In this document: in pieces, positions 1 to 7,956 of the stretch
How positions within the stretch are numbered: position 1 is the first letter of the stretch
Layout of the letters: each line of letters opens with the position of its first letter
Assembly: GCF_006337165.1 (NCBI RefSeq)
Contig: NZ_CP040896.1
Location: 3,720,001-3,784,000 of the forward strand
From: Hymenobacter jejuensis
Lineage (GTDB): Bacteria > Bacteroidota > Bacteroidia > Cytophagales > Hymenobacteraceae
Direction of reading: 5' to 3'
Length of the DNA: 64,000 bases
Position numbers and translations under genes: made by a program
Notes under the pieces: model-generated
Told to the model about the DNA's origin: nothing
The model's input: only the letters and a program-made list of their open reading frames with translations
Database searches by the model: none

Positions 1-795
1 ATAGCGACTCAGGCCCGTTTGAGGATCGAGAAAAGCATAGCTGCCCCGGCCCGGCCCGAAAGGCTGCGCCACATTGTATGTGCTCGCATACACTACCGAT
101 GTGGGAGGTGGGTTGAAAAAACTGGGCGGCGTGTTGCCGAGGTTGCCCCCGTAGGGCGTGCCGAAAGAATACACCAGCCGATCGCCGTCGGCGTCGTAGG
201 CGTTATTGATGATGATGCTCGTATCGCCTTGGCAGATGACGGCCACGGCCGTATCCGAGAAAGTTGGCGTGCTGTTCGGGATTAGTGGCGGCGAAATGTC
301 GGTGTAGAGCGTCAGGCCGGTGCCGCCGGGGTTGGAAAGGTTGCGGATGTCGTTGTTGCGCGCCGATTCGGTGTAAAAGGCGTAGTAGCCCGCCGCCGAA
401 ACCGGCAGATTCACAATGAGTTCGTACTTGCACAGCCGCACCGGCACGGGGCTATTGGTGCTGCCCGCCGCGCAGTCGCCCGAGGTGGCCGGCTTGATCA
501 GTGCGTTGCTTACCCGCGGAAAACTGTACACACCAATGCGCGTGCCGTTTGGCGATTTGCTGTACAGCCCGATCGGGATGACGTCGCGGCCGTTGGGAAA
601 ATTGGAAGTGACATCGGCATTGAAGTACACAAACACCGTGATGCGGTACCGAAACGGTTGGCCCACCGGTCCTTTATCGTCGAGGTATTGATAGCCCATT
701 TCGCCGCCGAGCAGGTGCGTAGCCGCCGCCGGTCGCGCTCCTAAGCCAAGTATCGTCACCAAAATGAAAAAAATGCGCAGTAAATGTGGCTGCAT
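1..795 (-). CDS. Secreted surface protein of the 'THLLGGEMGY' type, C-terminus off the left edge
   Basis: The frame is open from an ATG at 793-795 to the window edge, giving 265 residues without the C-terminus. Residues 1-25 form a signal peptide with a hydrophobic core ending in RPAAA. The mature protein begins THLLGGEMGYQY. From knowledge of the family, Bacteroidota proteins starting with T-H-[LI]-[LI]-G-G-E are large secreted adhesin-like proteins, usually with Ig-like or PKD modules and a gliding-motility-type T9SS tail. That tail would lie outside the window. Later residues (FSDTAVAVICQGDTSIIINNAYDADGD) also fit such proteins. The neighbouring 852-3095 gene on the same strand is also a secreted T9SS protein, so the two may be cotranscribed across a 56-base gap. 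Exact function unknown. Confidence 0.75.
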   Translation of the reverse strand, partial: MQPHLLRIFFILVTILGLGARPAAATHLLGGEMGYQYLDDKGPVGQPFRYRITVFVYFNADVTSNFPNGRDVIPIGLYSKSPNGTRIGVYSFPRVSNALIKPATSGDCAAGSTNSPVPVRLCKYELIVNLPVSAAGYYAFYTESARNNDIRNLSNPGGTGLTLYTDISPPLIPNSTPTFSDTAVAVICQGDTSIIINNAYDADGDRLVYSFGTPYGGNLGNTPPSFFNPPPTSVVYASTYNVAQPFGPGRGSYAFLDPQTGLSRY

Positions 796-851
796 ATGTA
801 GGGAGGATGCGTGTAAATGCCTGATTAACAAGTGTTTGTGAAATAGCAAAG

Positions 852-3095
852 CTATTCCCGCGCAAAACGACGCACAGTTGTGTTGCCGTTGGCGTCACGC
901 AGCCGGAGTAAATATAGGCCGTGTGGCAACTCTGGTAGGTGCATAGTAGCTTCGGCATCCGGCGTCAGGTGCACCACAGACGCCGCTAGGCGCTTGCCGA
1001 GCAGGTTTTCGACCGTGGCAGCGTAGGTTCCTGACCGGTTTCCATCAGCGAGGCGCAGGTGCAAAGTGCCATCCGAGGTAGGGTTCGGATACACCGTCAG
1101 GGCCGCGAGTGCCTGCGCGGGAGCCGTAGCCAATGCTTGCTGCCCGACCACCAGCGTATAATCTTCCGTTTCCAGGTTGGACGTGCTGATGCTACACGGA
1201 TTTGGGGGCAAGGCACTGGTATTGACCTGCACGCGCAGGCGCGTAGCGGCCCCGGCGGGCAGTTGGGTGGGTATTTTGAAGGTCAGCTTGTGTTCTAGTC
1301 CGGCCTCGTAAGCCGCGTACAGGAGTTCCGTCGACTCGAAAATGCCGTTGCGATTGCCGTCCAGCCACACAGCCGTGGTGTGTTGGGTAACTGCGGTAGT
1401 AGTGCCGAACGCCACGCTCATGGCGTAGGTCTCCTGGGGCTGCACCCGGATGAAGCGCGTCAGGTAATTGCCGTAACCAGTTGGTTCGGAGGTTGAAGCA
1501 CTCGTGAAGACCGTAGCGCCGGCGGAGTTATTGACGCTCACTTTGCTGATCCACGCAAACGTGCTGGTTCCCGTTGAGGTGCAATACTGGAGGCATTCAG
1601 GCGTGATATACACGTAGTCGGGCTGGCTCAGGGTAACGGTGCCCACGTTGTTGGTGGCCGTCAGTGATACCGAATACAAACCGGGCGCGGCGTAGGTGTG
1701 CAGCGGCGATTTTTCGGTGCTGGTCTTGCCATCGCCAAAATCCCAGCGCCAGCTATTGGGGAAGTTGGTGGTTTGATCCGTAAAACGGATCTCGCGGATG
1801 CAAGTACCCTGAATGTGATTGGAAGCGAATTGAACCACAGGCAGTTGCGTCACGGGCAAAATAACCAAGGTATAATCTTCTACCTGCCCCAACCGCGGAT
1901 TGGTGCAAGGGCCAGCGGCTGCCCCCGCAAAATCACTGATCACGCGTAGGCGCATTGGCTGGCTGGCAGCAGTCACGTAGGGAAGCGTGATCGTGCCGCT
2001 CGGGTTGGCTTTGCTAAGGGCTTCAAACACCAGTTCTTTCACCGGCTCGAAGACGCCGTCGTTGTTGGCGTCCAGCCACACCCGTGTGTCCTGTGGGCTG
2101 CCACTTTCGGTCGCAACCGCGATGGGGTATTGATAGCCGCCCGTCAGCCGGATCTTGCCATTGCAGGTATAGTCCTCATACCCAGCTTGTCCGGTAGGCG
2201 TGTTATTGATGAAAGGCCCAAATGTGAAGCGCGTAATCCCGAAGCCGTGCTCCGCCGTAGTAGGCGTGCAACTGGCCGCAATCGGCTGAGCCGTATCGTA
2301 GAAAATGTAGCCGGCGCGCGTAAGTGTGTTCGTGCCGGCGGCGTTGGTAATAGTCAGACTGACGGTGTAAGTACCCGGCGCGGCGTAGCAATGCCGCGGA
2401 TGTTGCTCGGTGCTGCTCGTGCCATCGCCAAAACTCCATTGCCACGTGGCGGGCAGGTTCTGGCTCAGGTCCGTGAACTGTACGCAGCCCGTACAGGATA
2501 CGGGCTGATCAACGGTAAAATCCGCTGTTGGCGCACTAGTATTGGCAGCCAGCGTAATGCTATAGTCTTCCGTTTGAGAATATTCGGGCGTAGAACACGG
2601 CGTAGGCACTGGCGAAAGCGCATAATCGGCGGCGATGCGCAGCCGCAGGCGCTGCCCGACTACCGCCGTATTAGGCACGCGGATGCTGCCTTTGTGTACC
2701 CCCTGGGCCTTTGAACTGAAAAGCAGTTCTTGGGTAGCGTTGAAGGTCCCGTCGTTGTTAAGGTCCAGCCACACGCGCACGTTCTCATTCACACTCGCGT
2801 TGGTGGTGATCGTAATTGGATAATCCTTGCCCGGCACGAGCGTGGTGCCCACCGTGCAGGAATAATCTTTGTATCCGTCCTGCGCGCCTGCTGTCGTATT
2901 CTGGATTGACTCAAGCTGCACTTGCGTGATGCCCATTCCAAACCGCAGATTGGCCGCAGGAGCCGCTCCGGGCGTGCAGGCGCTCGCCGCGGCCGGGCAA
3001 TTCTGCTGCGCCTGCGCCGGCAGTAGCGAGAAGATTCCGCAAATAACTAGCAGCAGAGGAAAGGCACCATCCGGTAAGCGTAACAGTTTGGTCAT
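852..3095 (-). CDS. Secreted multidomain GEVED/PKD protein with T9SS sorting tail
   Basis: 747 residues. Signal peptide 1-30 ends AQAQ. Three GEVED modules are visible, each closing on an EDY motif (SQTEDYSI near 173-180, GQVEDYTL near 403-410, LETEDYTL near 645) and each carrying a 'VWLDxNNDGxF' calcium-like loop. They are separated by two PKD domains (about 190-265 and 418-495) with the hallmark FGDG. The last roughly 80 residues form a type A T9SS sorting domain: VYPNPTSDG, then GLYLLRL and a basic end. Such proteins are exported by Sec, moved across the outer membrane by T9SS and attached to the surface or released. They are usually adhesive or matrix proteins. No catalytic domain was seen, and the ligand is unknown. 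Confidence 0.85.
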   Translation of the reverse strand: MTKLLRLPDGAFPLLLVICGIFSLLPAQAQQNCPAAASACTPGAAPAANLRFGMGITQVQLESIQNTTAGAQDGYKDYSCTVGTTLVPGKDYPITITTNASVNENVRVWLDLNNDGTFNATQELLFSSKAQGVHKGSIRVPNTAVVGQRLRLRIAADYALSPVPTPCSTPEYSQTEDYSITLAANTSAPTADFTVDQPVSCTGCVQFTDLSQNLPATWQWSFGDGTSSTEQHPRHCYAAPGTYTVSLTITNAAGTNTLTRAGYIFYDTAQPIAASCTPTTAEHGFGITRFTFGPFINNTPTGQAGYEDYTCNGKIRLTGGYQYPIAVATESGSPQDTRVWLDANNDGVFEPVKELVFEALSKANPSGTITLPYVTAASQPMRLRVISDFAGAAAGPCTNPRLGQVEDYTLVILPVTQLPVVQFASNHIQGTCIREIRFTDQTTNFPNSWRWDFGDGKTSTEKSPLHTYAAPGLYSVSLTATNNVGTVTLSQPDYVYITPECLQYCTSTGTSTFAWISKVSVNNSAGATVFTSASTSEPTGYGNYLTRFIRVQPQETYAMSVAFGTTTAVTQHTTAVWLDGNRNGIFESTELLYAAYEAGLEHKLTFKIPTQLPAGAATRLRVQVNTSALPPNPCSISTSNLETEDYTLVVGQQALATAPAQALAALTVYPNPTSDGTLHLRLADGNRSGTYAATVENLLGKRLAASVVHLTPDAEATMHLPELPHGLYLLRLRDANGNTTVRRFARE

Positions 3096-3232
3096 ATGAA
3101 ACAGTGCCTTTGAAAAAATAGGAGAATACAGTGCTTAAATATAACCGTCTTCGAGGAACACCCGGTACCCAAGGAAGCTGTTTTTAAGGGCTGTTCGCAA
3201 CGAAAATCGCCTTCTGGCCGCGCCAAAACTCC

Positions 3233-3240
3233 TAGTTTTG
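3233..3240 (+). promoter_or_regulatory. Possible -7 box for the SDR gene
   Basis: TAGTTTTG matches the Bacteroidota -7 consensus TAnnTTTG and lies 38 bases before the ATG at 3279. No convincing TTTG -33 box is present at the expected distance, and a chance match is possible. Confidence 0.3.
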
Positions 3241-3278
3241 TCTGGCCAATGCTCTTGGCTTGGGTTTATCTGATTTTT

Positions 3279-4091
3279 ATGAAAGAAAAAGTAGTTCTCA
3301 TCACCGGCGGCACCTCCGGCATTGGCCGGGCTTGCGCCGTAGCATTTGGGCAGGCTGGCGCCAAAATAGTAGTCACGGGCCGCGACGAAGCCCGCCTCGC
3401 CGAAACGGCTCAGGAACTTGCCCGTCTGAGCATTGCCCATCATACCGTGCGCGCCGACGTAGGAGTGGAGGCAGACTCAGAACGTGCTGTCAGTGAAACA
3501 ATTAAAACTTTTGGCCGCTTAGATGTTCTGATCAACAATGCTGGTATCTCTATGCGCGCCCTGTTTCAGGATGCTGATCTGGACGTCATTCGCCGGCTGA
3601 TGCAGACGAATTTTTTCGGCACGGTGTACACGACCAAGTTCGCCTTGCCGCATTTGCTGGCCAGCAAAGGGTCGATTGTGGGTATCTCCAGCATTGCCGG
3701 GTATCGGGGATTACCGGGCCGGACTGGCTATTCGGCCTCCAAGTTTGCCATGCAAGGGTTTCTGGAAGCCTTGCGTACGGAAGTATTGCCGCAGGGCGTG
3801 CATGTGCTGGTGGCTTGCCCCGGATTCACCGCTTCCAATATCCGCCAAACGGCCTTGGCTGCCGACGGTTCTGCGCAGGGCGAGTCGCCGCGCGACGAAG
3901 GAAAAATGATGAGCAGCGAGGAAGTGGCTCAGCACATTCTTAAGGCTGTGCAACAGCGCCGACGCGATTTAGTGCTTACTACTCTTGGTAAGGTCACGGT
4001 ATTGCTAAATAAATGGTTTCCAGGCCTCTCGGATAAATTGGTTCTCAACCACTTCCGCAAAGAAGAAGGCCTATCGGTAAACCAGCAGTGA
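3279..4091 (+). CDS. Short-chain dehydrogenase/reductase (SDR)
   Basis: 270 residues. The ATG at 3279 (MKEKVVLITGG) was chosen over upstream in-frame starts because classical SDRs begin a few residues before the Rossmann strand. The TGGTSGIG nucleotide-binding motif is at residues 9-16, NNAG sits mid-protein, and a catalytic Ser (GISSIAG) and YSASK (Tyr-x-x-x-Lys) are all present. An Arg after the second strand (VTGRDE) suggests NADP(H) preference. The cytosolic enzyme would oxidise or reduce an unidentified alcohol or ketone. It is monocistronic, divergent from the GEVED gene and convergent with the TPR gene. The substrate cannot be told from sequence. Confidence 0.85.
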   Translation: MKEKVVLITGGTSGIGRACAVAFGQAGAKIVVTGRDEARLAETAQELARLSIAHHTVRADVGVEADSERAVSETIKTFGRLDVLINNAGISMRALFQDADLDVIRRLMQTNFFGTVYTTKFALPHLLASKGSIVGISSIAGYRGLPGRTGYSASKFAMQGFLEALRTEVLPQGVHVLVACPGFTASNIRQTALAADGSAQGESPRDEGKMMSSEEVAQHILKAVQQRRRDLVLTTLGKVTVLLNKWFPGLSDKLVLNHFRKEEGLSVNQQ

Positions 4092-4112
4092 TAAAAGGTA
4101 ATTAGATTTTGG

Positions 4113-4161
4113 TCCCGTCGGGGTTTCGTCATTACGCGAATCTCCGACGGGATTGTGTTTT
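4113..4161 (+). terminator. Terminator-like hairpin after the SDR gene
   Basis: Stem TCCCGTCGG (4113-4121) pairs with CCGACGGGA (4144-4152), followed by TTGTGTTTT. The loop is long (22 bases). It lies between convergent genes and could serve both. Confidence 0.55.
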
Positions 4162-4231
4162 GAATCAGCTAAAAGCCTTTAACAGATTTAGCTGGGAGAG
4201 GATCAATGATAGTTATATAAGACTGTGATTA

Positions 4232-4948
4232 TCAATGCAATAGCAATAAATTGTGCCGCCGGATATAAGCATCACCGCCTTGCCATTGCACGCGATACCA
4301 CACATCCTGCCGACCCAGCACCACCAATCGGTCGCCCGCGGCCGCTGTGGTGAGCCAAGAAGCTCCGGCGCTGGGGCCTGCCATGATTGCAGCGCGAGGT
4401 CGAGCTACTATTCCCGCAACCTCCGGCTCCAGCAGGTTCAGATACAAGCCGATAACCCCCAGATATAGGCTGTACGCCACCCACCAGCCGCCGGAAAGGC
4501 GCTGACGGCGGAGAAAAAGCATCATCCCCACCACAACTGCCCCAATCAGAAAGGCCTGTAGAAGTCGATAATAATACCGCTGAAAGGCGATCGCAACTGC
4601 TTGGCGCCACGTGTTTGGATAGCCTGTAAGGCGGTAAAGCTGAGCCAGTTCCACCATTTTTCGCCAGGTGCTTTGCTGCGGCTGGCGGGCATGAGCTAGG
4701 CCCAAATAATACAAGGCTGCAGGATAATGACCCAGGCCCTCCTGCACATAGGCCATGCGCAAAAGGATACGCGGTGAAGTCTGCCGGTTCTGGCGCAAGA
4801 ATTGTTGATAAAGCGGGTAAGCTGCCGCGTAGTTGCCCGCACCAAACAAAGAATCTGCCTTTGGAAGTACTGCGCTATCTTTTTGGGCCAGAAGCGGTTG
4901 GCTAAAAATTAACCAAAAGAGGAAAAAAAACTGTGCTTTTTTTAGCAA
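4232..4948 (-). CDS. TPR protein with two membrane helices and an SH3-like C-terminus (BatE-like)
   Basis: 238 residues. Signal peptide 1-21 ends PLLAQ. Residues about 25-115 form two to three tetratricopeptide repeats (ADSLFGAGNYAAAYPLYQQFL, then GHYPAALYYLGLAHARQP). Two hydrophobic segments near 130-148 and 158-175 flank a short RRQR loop. The end (GDRLVVLGRQDVWYRVQWQGGDAYIRR) looks like a bacterial SH3 fold. The order TPR-TM-TM-SH3 matches BatE proteins of Bacteroidota aerotolerance operons, but no bat genes are nearby, so this is an orphan. Role unknown; a periplasmic scaffold is the simplest guess. Confidence 0.65.
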   Translation of the reverse strand: MLKKAQFFFLFWLIFSQPLLAQKDSAVLPKADSLFGAGNYAAAYPLYQQFLRQNRQTSPRILLRMAYVQEGLGHYPAALYYLGLAHARQPQQSTWRKMVELAQLYRLTGYPNTWRQAVAIAFQRYYYRLLQAFLIGAVVVGMMLFLRRQRLSGGWWVAYSLYLGVIGLYLNLLEPEVAGIVARPRAAIMAGPSAGASWLTTAAAGDRLVVLGRQDVWYRVQWQGGDAYIRRHNLLLLH

Positions 4949-4952
4949 AACG

Positions 4953-4984
4953 TTTGGAGTGTAAGGGTGAGCCCTCTACTTTTG
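4953..4984 (+). promoter_or_regulatory. Bacteroidota-type promoter of tRNA-Lys
   Basis: TTTG at 4953-4956 and TACTTTTG at 4977-4984 are separated by 20 bases. This matches the -33 TTTG / -7 TAnnTTTG consensus of the Bacteroidota primary sigma factor. Transcription would begin near 4990, giving a leader of about 35 bases before the tRNA. Confidence 0.75.
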
Positions 4985-5026
4985 TGCCCACAATAAAGGA
5001 ACACGGTTCCACAACACAAAGAAAAC

Positions 5027-5099
5027 GATTCTGTAGCTCAGCTGGTAGAGCAATACACTTTTAATGTATGGGTCCTGGGTTCGAATCCCAGCGGAATCA
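5027..5099 (+). tRNA. tRNA-Lys (anticodon UUU)
   Basis: A full cloverleaf can be drawn. The acceptor GATTCTG pairs with CGGAATC through one G-U pair. The D stem is GCTC/GAGC, the anticodon stem ATACA/TGTAT surrounds loop CTTTTAA (anticodon TTT), and the T arm is CTGGG-TTCGAAT-CCCAG. The discriminator base is A and CCA is not encoded. A consensus promoter lies upstream and a strong terminator directly downstream, so this is a stand-alone transcription unit. Confidence 0.95.
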
Positions 5100-5101
5100 C
5101 T

Positions 5102-5139
5102 AAAGTCCCTCAGTATTGTACTGAGGGACTTTTTTGTTT
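5102..5139 (+). terminator. Rho-independent terminator of tRNA-Lys
   Basis: A perfect 14-bp stem (5102-5115 with 5119-5132) and 3-base loop are followed by TTTGTTT. It starts three bases after the tRNA discriminator base. Confidence 0.85.
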
Positions 5140-5370
5140 GATCACGGTAATCACGCTCTTTGGCCAATGCAACTGTTTCTTGACGCTTACATGCTCTTCC
5201 GATTGCAAGCAAAAGCTGTTTGATAGTGTGAGTAGTAAACTAACAGCTAGTTCAAACGCAAAAGAGGGCTTAAATGAATTTTTACTTATGGCATGTTCTC
5301 TCCTCATAATAAATATTTGAAGATAAAACCACCTCATTAATTGCAGCTACCACCATTGGCTGCTACTCAG

Positions 5371-5406
5371 GCCAATAAAGTCATGATTGACTTTATTGGC
5401 TTTTTT
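5371..5406 (+). terminator. Orphan terminator hairpin
   Basis: GCCAATAAAGTCA (5371-5383) pairs perfectly with TGACTTTATTGGC (5388-5400) around loop TGAT, followed by six T. No gene ends immediately upstream on the + strand except the tRNA, which has its own terminator. It may end a short unannotated RNA from 5140-5370. Confidence 0.65.
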
Positions 5407-5496
5407 ATTTAATATTATTGATATAAAATTTAGTTTTTGTGTCTGTGGATAGGGGCAAAAGTTGCTAACTTATGGATCTTATTAAAATAATAATTT

Positions 5497-5506
5497 CTGT
5501 ATACAG
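5497..5506. promoter_or_regulatory. Perfect palindrome ahead of the cassette
   Basis: CTGTATACAG is a 10-base perfect palindrome 31 bases before the first cassette ATG. It could be an operator. It is too short to be called a LexA box and may be chance in AT-rich DNA. Confidence 0.25.
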
Positions 5507-5537
5507 TATTATATCCTTGGGTTAAAAGGCAATAATC

Positions 5538-6308
5538 ATGGCACAGATACATATCCTGCGAATAATTATATCTGTCGTAGCATTATTTCTAATCGTTGTG
5601 CATTTGGTCCGCCCCGATATCAGAATTGATGCTATTACGCTGGGCTTATTGATCCTGAGTGTAGTTCCTTGGTTGGCACCAATCATAAAAAGCATTGAAG
5701 TGCCAGGGGTAGGGAAGTTAGAGTTCCAAGAGCTGAAGGACAAAGTAGAGCAAGTACAAGGGGTTGCACAAAGTGCCGACCGAAAATCAGATTTCGCAAT
5801 TGCAGAACCGTCGGTTCCTAAAGCAGCAAGGTCGCCTCAACCTCAGGATATGCCTTCTGCTACAAGTAAGCTTTTAGAACTCGCCAAAGAATATAACAAC
5901 CTGCGGGAGCGGCTGCCGTCTGGCAATGAGCGTACCATAGCGATGACTTCCATTGTGCGTCAAATGACCAATTTGGCGCCTGAACTACACGATTATGATG
6001 TGCCTAATGCGTTAAATAATGAAGATCGGGGAATTCGACTCACAGCGTATGCATATTTATTTGCGCGCCCTGAATTTTCGCAGTTAGCTAATTTAATCAA
6101 TAGTTTAATTCTAGTCGAAGATAAGCCTTTCGGACAGTACTGGGCCATTCAGGCTTTGGGAAAGCTAATTGCTAATCGCTTGGATCACTCAATCGATAAC
6201 ACACTGGTAAACAGGCTTAAATCTTTTCAAGCCTCGCTTCAGGTTGGTACGGATAGATATTATGAACTAGGTAAAATACTTAAAGATCTAGATTCGAAAA
6301 TTCAATAA
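5538..6308 (+). CDS. Unknown membrane-anchored protein, first gene of the cassette
   Basis: 256 residues, not recognised. Two hydrophobic helices (about 7-24 and 33-50) are joined by a short loop. They are followed by IKSIEVPGVGKLEFQELKDKVEQVQ, where a membrane-proximal 'EVPGVGKLEF' stretch leads into a probable coiled coil (62-80). A Pro/Ser/Ala linker (90-108) precedes a helical C-terminal domain (110-256) that looks HEAT-like. The likely layout is a membrane hairpin with a cytosolic helical domain. The 'elPGxgKxEF' stretch resembles that in membrane proteins often found in bacterial accessory and defence operons; this is a weak analogy. Codon use is more AT-rich than in most of the window. 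The next gene starts 30 bases later, suggesting an operon. Confidence 0.7.
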   Translation: MAQIHILRIIISVVALFLIVVHLVRPDIRIDAITLGLLILSVVPWLAPIIKSIEVPGVGKLEFQELKDKVEQVQGVAQSADRKSDFAIAEPSVPKAARSPQPQDMPSATSKLLELAKEYNNLRERLPSGNERTIAMTSIVRQMTNLAPELHDYDVPNALNNEDRGIRLTAYAYLFARPEFSQLANLINSLILVEDKPFGQYWAIQALGKLIANRLDHSIDNTLVNRLKSFQASLQVGTDRYYELGKILKDLDSKIQ

Positions 6309-6338
6309 ATAAAGTATGTGTGCTTAAAGTAAGAAATT

Positions 6339-6998
6339 ATGTTTTTTCAAAAAGTAGTTAAAGGCATTGCCAATATAAGCAGCTACGAGGCGCAGGCCAT
6401 TGTGGAGGCAAATGGTATAGTCTGCAACTGGTGGCGTAATGCTGTTACTATCACTAAGGAAGAAATTAAGTCCAACTTAGTTGATAGTAATATATTTCAT
6501 CACCTGAACCATTACAACCATAAGCTGCCTTCGGGGCATTCTCTTGCGCATTTGGGAACATCGTATGGTGACGTATCACCCTTTATTTCAACCACGGCGG
6601 GTGCCATTCAGCGAGACGCATTTCACAGACGAAATATTTTGTTCGACCCGTTTATTACGGCACTTTGCTTTGCTACTAATAATTTTACTGCAAGTGGGTT
6701 TGTGTTTTATGCCTATCTTATTACACTAGGGAAGGCAGCTGTTGCACTTGAGCAATTTGCAGAAGAAGTACGAGAGCTACATATTTATCAATATTATCTT
6801 CCGTATCACCACGAAGGAGAAATTATGGCTAAAGTTGTGATTCCATCGGCACAAATTGAGAAAGCAGAGGAATATGATGGCCCTGCGGTACTTCGTGAAT
6901 TAAAAAACAGAAGAAAACCGGTGCCAATAAGTGCTGTAATTACAAATCCGGCGTATTCCCATCCCGATGATTTTATTAATATCCGTGAATTGTTGTGA
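6339..6998 (+). CDS. Unknown protein with ADP-ribosyltransferase-like motif pattern
   Basis: 219 residues, no signal peptide. Function is not established. The conserved-looking parts are NWWRNAV (Arg33), GDVSPFISTTAGAIQRDAFHR (Ser84-Thr85-Thr86) and HHEGEIMAKVVIPSAQI (Glu159-x-Glu161). The order Arg, S-T-T/S and E-x-E is that of arginine-type ADP-ribosyltransferases (R-S-E class). The text between (NILFDPFITALCFATNN) would suit the helix after the STS strand. This is motif-level inference only. An NAD-dependent effector or toxin is possible, as is a fold that only mimics the pattern. It lies 30 bases after the membrane protein gene and 3 bases before the next gene, so the three are almost certainly cotranscribed. 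It is AT-rich relative to its surroundings. Confidence 0.6.
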   Translation: MFFQKVVKGIANISSYEAQAIVEANGIVCNWWRNAVTITKEEIKSNLVDSNIFHHLNHYNHKLPSGHSLAHLGTSYGDVSPFISTTAGAIQRDAFHRRNILFDPFITALCFATNNFTASGFVFYAYLITLGKAAVALEQFAEEVRELHIYQYYLPYHHEGEIMAKVVIPSAQIEKAEEYDGPAVLRELKNRRKPVPISAVITNPAYSHPDDFINIRELL

Positions 6999-7001
6999 AG
7001 T

Positions 7002-7928
7002 ATGAGCCGCTATACTGACATTTTGGGGCTGCCGGCAGAGGATGTGCGAAATGTAGCGGATGCATACGGGGGCTATGCAGGCTTTATACAAGATGAATTT
7101 GATAAAAGTGAGGACAGCAACAAACAAAATGCTGCCATTGGGCCTTGGCTGGCTAGCAATTGGTTGCTGGCCGCGATTTTAAATGCCTTACTGACGCCAG
7201 CAGCATCCAAAAGTCTTTTTAGCCAGGCAGCGCGGGCGTACCGAGAGCTAAATCACCCGTTCTGGAAGGTTGCAGCCATATGCGGTCTGGATTCGGATCT
7301 GTTGGCCGAACAGCCCGATAGCTTCATGTCTAACGATGCTTCGGAGGATTATCTGCTGGGGATTTCTCCAGACGAGTATCTCTACGAGCTGTTGCGGCTG
7401 GCCTACCTCTCGCAAGTCGACACCAGATACGCGGGTGCGTACGATAGGCTTCGGGAAGGAGGGCAGGAGTTAGCAGCGCTAAGAGCATCCGGAGCTGGTC
7501 GATTAAATATTCCTATTTTTCTGTATATCAAAGCAATAAGTGAGGTTGGTATTGCTGGATTTCGACAGGAAAGGGGAGTAGACGTCCTAGGGCCTCTGCT
7601 TGACCGGGCTTACGAATCCATCGAGCTGGCCAGGGCTGATACCTACCACTGGGCGGGGCTCAGAGGGTCGGTAGTGCCGCTGGAGCCGGAAATATTGGCG
7701 GCGTCTATATGCTTCTGTATCAAGTCTTTGTATACTGAAGGTGGCCTTGCCGCTTTAGAGAGAAGAATTGATATGGATGCGGCCGCCTTCGTTCCGTTGC
7801 AGGTAGCCCTCGCGATCACCCAGGGCTCTCCTTTGAACGGAGGCTTCGACGTAAGCCTAGATCCTATTATTCCCACCGGCCCGGTCAATACAGGCGGGCC
7901 TCAGGTCGATGTGCCGGTGTTTGCGTAA
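7002..7928 (+). CDS. Unknown helical protein, third gene of the cassette
   Basis: 308 residues, no signal peptide, not recognised. It begins MSRYTDILGLPAEDVRNVADAYGGY and appears mostly alpha-helical to about residue 270, ending in a Gly/Pro-rich tail (GPVNTGGPQVDVPVFA). Only three bases separate it from the preceding stop, which argues for translational coupling. Its GC content is higher than that of the two genes before it. In this context it could be a regulator, partner or immunity protein for the second gene, but nothing in the sequence shows which. It is convergent with the beta-helix gene 28 bases downstream. Confidence 0.65.
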   Translation: MSRYTDILGLPAEDVRNVADAYGGYAGFIQDEFDKSEDSNKQNAAIGPWLASNWLLAAILNALLTPAASKSLFSQAARAYRELNHPFWKVAAICGLDSDLLAEQPDSFMSNDASEDYLLGISPDEYLYELLRLAYLSQVDTRYAGAYDRLREGGQELAALRASGAGRLNIPIFLYIKAISEVGIAGFRQERGVDVLGPLLDRAYESIELARADTYHWAGLRGSVVPLEPEILAASICFCIKSLYTEGGLAALERRIDMDAAAFVPLQVALAITQGSPLNGGFDVSLDPIIPTGPVNTGGPQVDVPVFA

Positions 7929-7956
7929 GGAGATCAGCATCAGACTTATCCATAAT

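Larger units (their letters stand above)
5140..5537. other. AT-rich gap between tRNA-Lys and the unknown cassette
   Basis: No credible coding frame was seen here on either strand. The gap contains an orphan terminator hairpin (5371-5406) with no recognised gene before it, and a palindrome (5497-5506). Base composition is clearly more AT-rich than the surrounding genes. A tRNA-linked insertion is possible, but no repeat of the tRNA 3' end was found downstream. Confidence 0.5.

Noticed and set aside
5075..5099. tRNA 3' end as an integrase attachment site
   Set aside because: No repeat of this sequence was found at the far side of the cassette (about 7930) and no integrase gene is present.
5138..5320. 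Small 60-codon open frame after tRNA-Lys
   Set aside because: It begins with TTG inside the tRNA terminator, has no recognisable protein features and lies in AT-rich spacer DNA.
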